In this document: one piece after another, positions 61,984-64,000 of the stretch
Numbering within the stretch: the first letter of the stretch is position 1
How the letters are laid out: every line of letters starts with the position of its first letter
DNA from: Bin87 sp965220055
Lineage (GTDB): Bacteria > Chloroflexota > Dehalococcoidia > Lucifugimonadales > UBA3495
Assembly: GCA_965220055.1 (NCBI GenBank)
Contig: CBDCPE010000004.1
Location: 310,001-374,000, forward strand
Direction of reading: 5' to 3'
DNA: 64,000 nt
Translations under genes and position numbers: made by a program
Notes under the pieces: model-generated
What the model was told of the DNA's origin: nothing
What the model saw: only the letters and a program-made list of their open reading frames with translations
Database searches by the model: none

Positions 61984-62168
61984 GGTTTTGGCTCCTTCGG
62001 CGCTCAGCCTTCAGCCGTTAGAGTTGGTTCGTCTCGGTGTGAGACGCCATCGGCAATCAAACCCCGCGACCGTGCGGGATGGGGATGCGTCGCGGTGGAT
62101 CGCATCGTCCTGCTGAGGGTCGTCGCGGTTGCGCCACGCACTGCAATGGGAGTTTCCTTGCGCCGGCG

Positions 62169-62657
62169 TCATGGCCAATTGCTCCGGTCGAGCCAGTGGT
62201 GCAGGGCGTCGGCAACGCGCTGAAATCCGTCGGGCTCGGCGGGGTCCAGGGCCAGTCTCGCCACGCGCTGGTGGTCAATGTTGCGGGCCTTTACGCTCAG
62301 GCCATAGATCTCCCAGTAGAATCCGGAGGTCAGCACGCTTACTCCGTGGGTCATCCCGCGTGTGTGCTCCCACAACCGTATGCGGTCGCGTCGTCGGGGA
62401 CGCGCATTCTGGACTTCAATCAACACCGCAATGTCGCCGTTACTGTCGAAAAGCGCGTAATCGACGCTGCCGCGTCTGCGGAGGTCATAGTCTGGTTGTC
62501 ATTCCCAGGGCAGCCAGGTGCTCCAGCCCAGGGCCCACAGGATGGGGTCAAAAATGGCGTATCGGATGCCGGCACTGTGCTCGGCGAGCAGGTGGCCGGC
62601 CTGATCGACGGTCTCCATGATCTCGCGGAGGGCTTCTTCGACGTCGGCGGCGCTCAT
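62169..62657 (-). pseudogene. HsdR-N-like protein with an internal TGA
   Basis: From ATG 62657 (AAGGGA upstream): SAADVEEALREIMETVDQAG, AIFDPILWALGWSTWLPWE, then TGA (about 62497) where a Trp is expected, then QPDYDLRRRGSVDYALFDSN, GDIAVLIEVQNARPRRRDRI, RLWEHTRGMTHGVSVLTSGF and YWEIYGLS. The VDYALF...VLIEVQ block is like the PD-(D/E)XK fold of type I restriction HsdR N-terminal domains, with K replaced by Q. The rest of the frame is undamaged, so the nonsense change is recent. Confidence 0.7.
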
Positions 62658-62842
62658 ACGGTTTCCCTTGGGGTTCCGCTACTGGTTTTGGGAAGGCGTG
62701 TGGGCGGCTGAGCCATCCTGGGCGGCGACTCGATACGTTGTGCAACTCATGGTGGTCTTGGGGAGCCGGTCGGCTCAGAGTGGGTGTGGAGGCCAGCAGG
62801 GGTCCCGCTGGCCTCGCGTGTGTGTGAAAGCGCTGCTGGTGT

Positions 62843-64000
62843 TTACTGCGGTCCTGAGATCGAGACCGAGTTTGAATTTGAAAGCATGCGGCCGTCGTCG
62901 GTGCAGATCGCGCCGGCGGCGGTGCAGTCGGTGGTTGCGGGCAGCGTGATGGTGATTGCGCCGTTGCCGCTGGGCTCGACGGTGATGGTCCAGGTCTGGT
63001 TGCTGCCCTGCACCTTCCGCTGGGCCTTGGTGACCGGGCTGTGGTCGTCCTCGATGAACGCGTGGTCGCGCAGGGTCCGGTAGCTGAGCGGGAAGTTCTC
63101 GCTGAACGTGAGGTCGAAGGTGAACTCGCCGCTGCCGCTGTGGCTATCCGGCACGTTGCTGAAAGTGGCGGTCAGCGGCACCGGCTTGGCCGCCACGGCG
63201 TCGGTGGCCACGCTGGTCAAGCTTTCGCTGTTGCCAGCGTCGTCAGTGAAGTCCACCCGCACCTGGATGGTGTCGCCCTGCTCGTTGGCGGTGAGGGTGT
63301 AGGTCGAGCCGGTGGCGCCGCTGATGGCGGTTCCCGCGGCCAACCACTGGTAGGCGTAGGAAACGTTGGACAGGCCGTCCTGGTCTGAGAGCGAGGATGT
63401 GTTTGCGGTGAGGGTCTGTTCCACCTGCGGCGTGCCGCTGATGGTGGGCGCGCCGGTGGCTGCCCGGTTGGGCCTTGCCAGCACCGCCACTGTGGCGGCG
63501 CTCGTCAGCGACTCATCGTTGTCGGCATCGTCGGTGAAGGCCACCTTCACTTTGATGGTCTGGCCCTGGTCGGCCTCGACCAGAGTATAGGTGGAACCCG
63601 TCTCTCCGGCTATGTCGGTGTCATCAGTCCCGTCATTCCGGACCCACTGGTAGCTGTAGGAAACGTTGTCCAGCCCGTCCTCGTCGTCGATGTTCGACGT
63701 GCTCGCCGTCAAGATCTCGCCCACCTGGGCGGTCCCGGTGATGGTGGGCAGGCCCGTGGGCGCATTGTTCTCGGCTGCGGGGGTACTCTTCGCCACTGTG
63801 GAGGCTGGGCTGTCGCCCTCGTCGTTGGTGGCCATGACCCTTACGGCGTATTCCACCCCGCCGGTCAGTCCCGTGATGGTGTGGGTGGTCCCGGTCACCG
63901 CGGCCTGGGAGACGTCGGCCGTGGTGTCCCAGTTGTCCGCTGCCTCCTTCCACTGCACCTTGTAGCCGGTGACTGCGGAACCTCCGTTGGATGATGGTGC
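62843..64000 (-). CDS. Ig/fibronectin-repeat surface protein (5'-truncated by window edge)
   Basis: The frame is open to base 64000, so the N-terminus is outside. Order seen: a fibronectin type III domain (WKEAADNWDTTADVSQAAVT, YAVRVMATNDEGDSP), two Ig-like repeats of about 95 residues each (APTGLPTITGTAQVGEILTA ... GYTL-like STYTLVEADQGQTIKVKVAF TDDA; APTISGTPQVEQTLTANTSS ... STYTLTANEQGDTIQVRVDF TDDA). A final beta-sandwich domain follows (LTATFSNVPDSHSGSGEFTF ... ITITLPATTDC). Likely secreted or cell-surface adhesin; no anchor at the C-terminus. Confidence 0.88.
   Translation of the reverse strand, partial: APSSNGGSAVTGYKVQWKEAADNWDTTADVSQAAVTGTTHTITGLTGGVEYAVRVMATNDEGDSPASTVAKSTPAAENNAPTGLPTITGTAQVGEILTASTSNIDDEDGLDNVSYSYQWVRNDGTDDTDIAGETGSTYTLVEADQGQTIKVKVAFTDDADNDESLTSAATVAVLARPNRAATGAPTISGTPQVEQTLTANTSSLSDQDGLSNVSYAYQWLAAGTAISGATGSTYTLTANEQGDTIQVRVDFTDDAGNSESLTSVATDAVAAKPVPLTATFSNVPDSHSGSGEFTFDLTFSENFPLSYRTLRDHAFIEDDHSPVTKAQRKVQGSNQTWTITVEPSGNGAITITLPATTDCTAAGAICTDDGRMLSNSNSVSISGPQ

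Overview
The window looks like chromosomal DNA of an environmental bacterium of moderately high GC, most plausibly a Chloroflexota (Dehalococcoidia/SAR202-like) lineage. This is inferred from gene content only: a F420-type luciferase-like monooxygenase, SDR, Rieske oxygenase and amidohydrolase genes, a T-box-controlled ilv operon, an aap-type amino-acid transporter and many insertion sequences. No rRNA or other taxonomic marker is present.

Housekeeping blocks. mutS (5'-truncated by the window edge) opens the window. A branched-chain amino-acid block, ilvB-ilvN-ilvC-leuA (14.6-20.0 kb), lies behind a sigma70-like promoter and a T-box leader. The 27-44 kb stretch is ordinary core genome. It holds a molybdopterin oxidoreductase with an FNR-like partner, xer recombinase, comM/yifB, a J-domain protein, tRNA-Pro, SDR, an LLM oxidoreductase, an aapJQMP-like transporter, an amidohydrolase and a Rieske oxygenase.

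Accessory blocks. (1) 4.1-14.0 kb is an island: IS630, tyrosine integrase with its own promoter and operator-like palindrome, AlpA regulator, IS66, and a large DNA methyltransferase gene split in frame by two IS5-family elements inserted side by side at one TTA. (2) 20.0-26.8 kb has a DUF5131/TcmP pair, then two tandem modules, each a ferritin-like diiron-fold protein followed by a PaREP1/HEPN-like protein. One diiron protein keeps all its metal ligands; its paralogue has lost every glutamate ligand. A decayed HigBA lies between the modules, and an IS5-family element splits the second PaREP1 gene. (3) 44.4-62.7 kb is a mosaic of mobile and defence-type genes: VapC, methyltransferase fragments, a methyltransferase-HNH deletion fusion, a HEPN-motif protein, a large serine recombinase, a secreted HNH nuclease, two partly identical methyltransferases, a Cas4-like nuclease, two Fic remnants, a degenerate ImmA/IrrE-like protein and replication-relaxation proteins. 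The window ends inside an Ig/fibronectin-repeat surface protein.

The strongest candidates for undescribed biology are the duplicated diiron/PaREP1 cluster, the TcmP/DUF5131 cassette with a tightly coupled small ORF, the S2P-fold protein lacking its catalytic residues, and the duplicated nuclease-methyltransferase cassette with a 278-bp identical tract and a chimeric tail. Most of the window's decay is visible as clean frameshifts, nonsense codons or IS insertions whose uninterrupted reading frame can be reconstructed.
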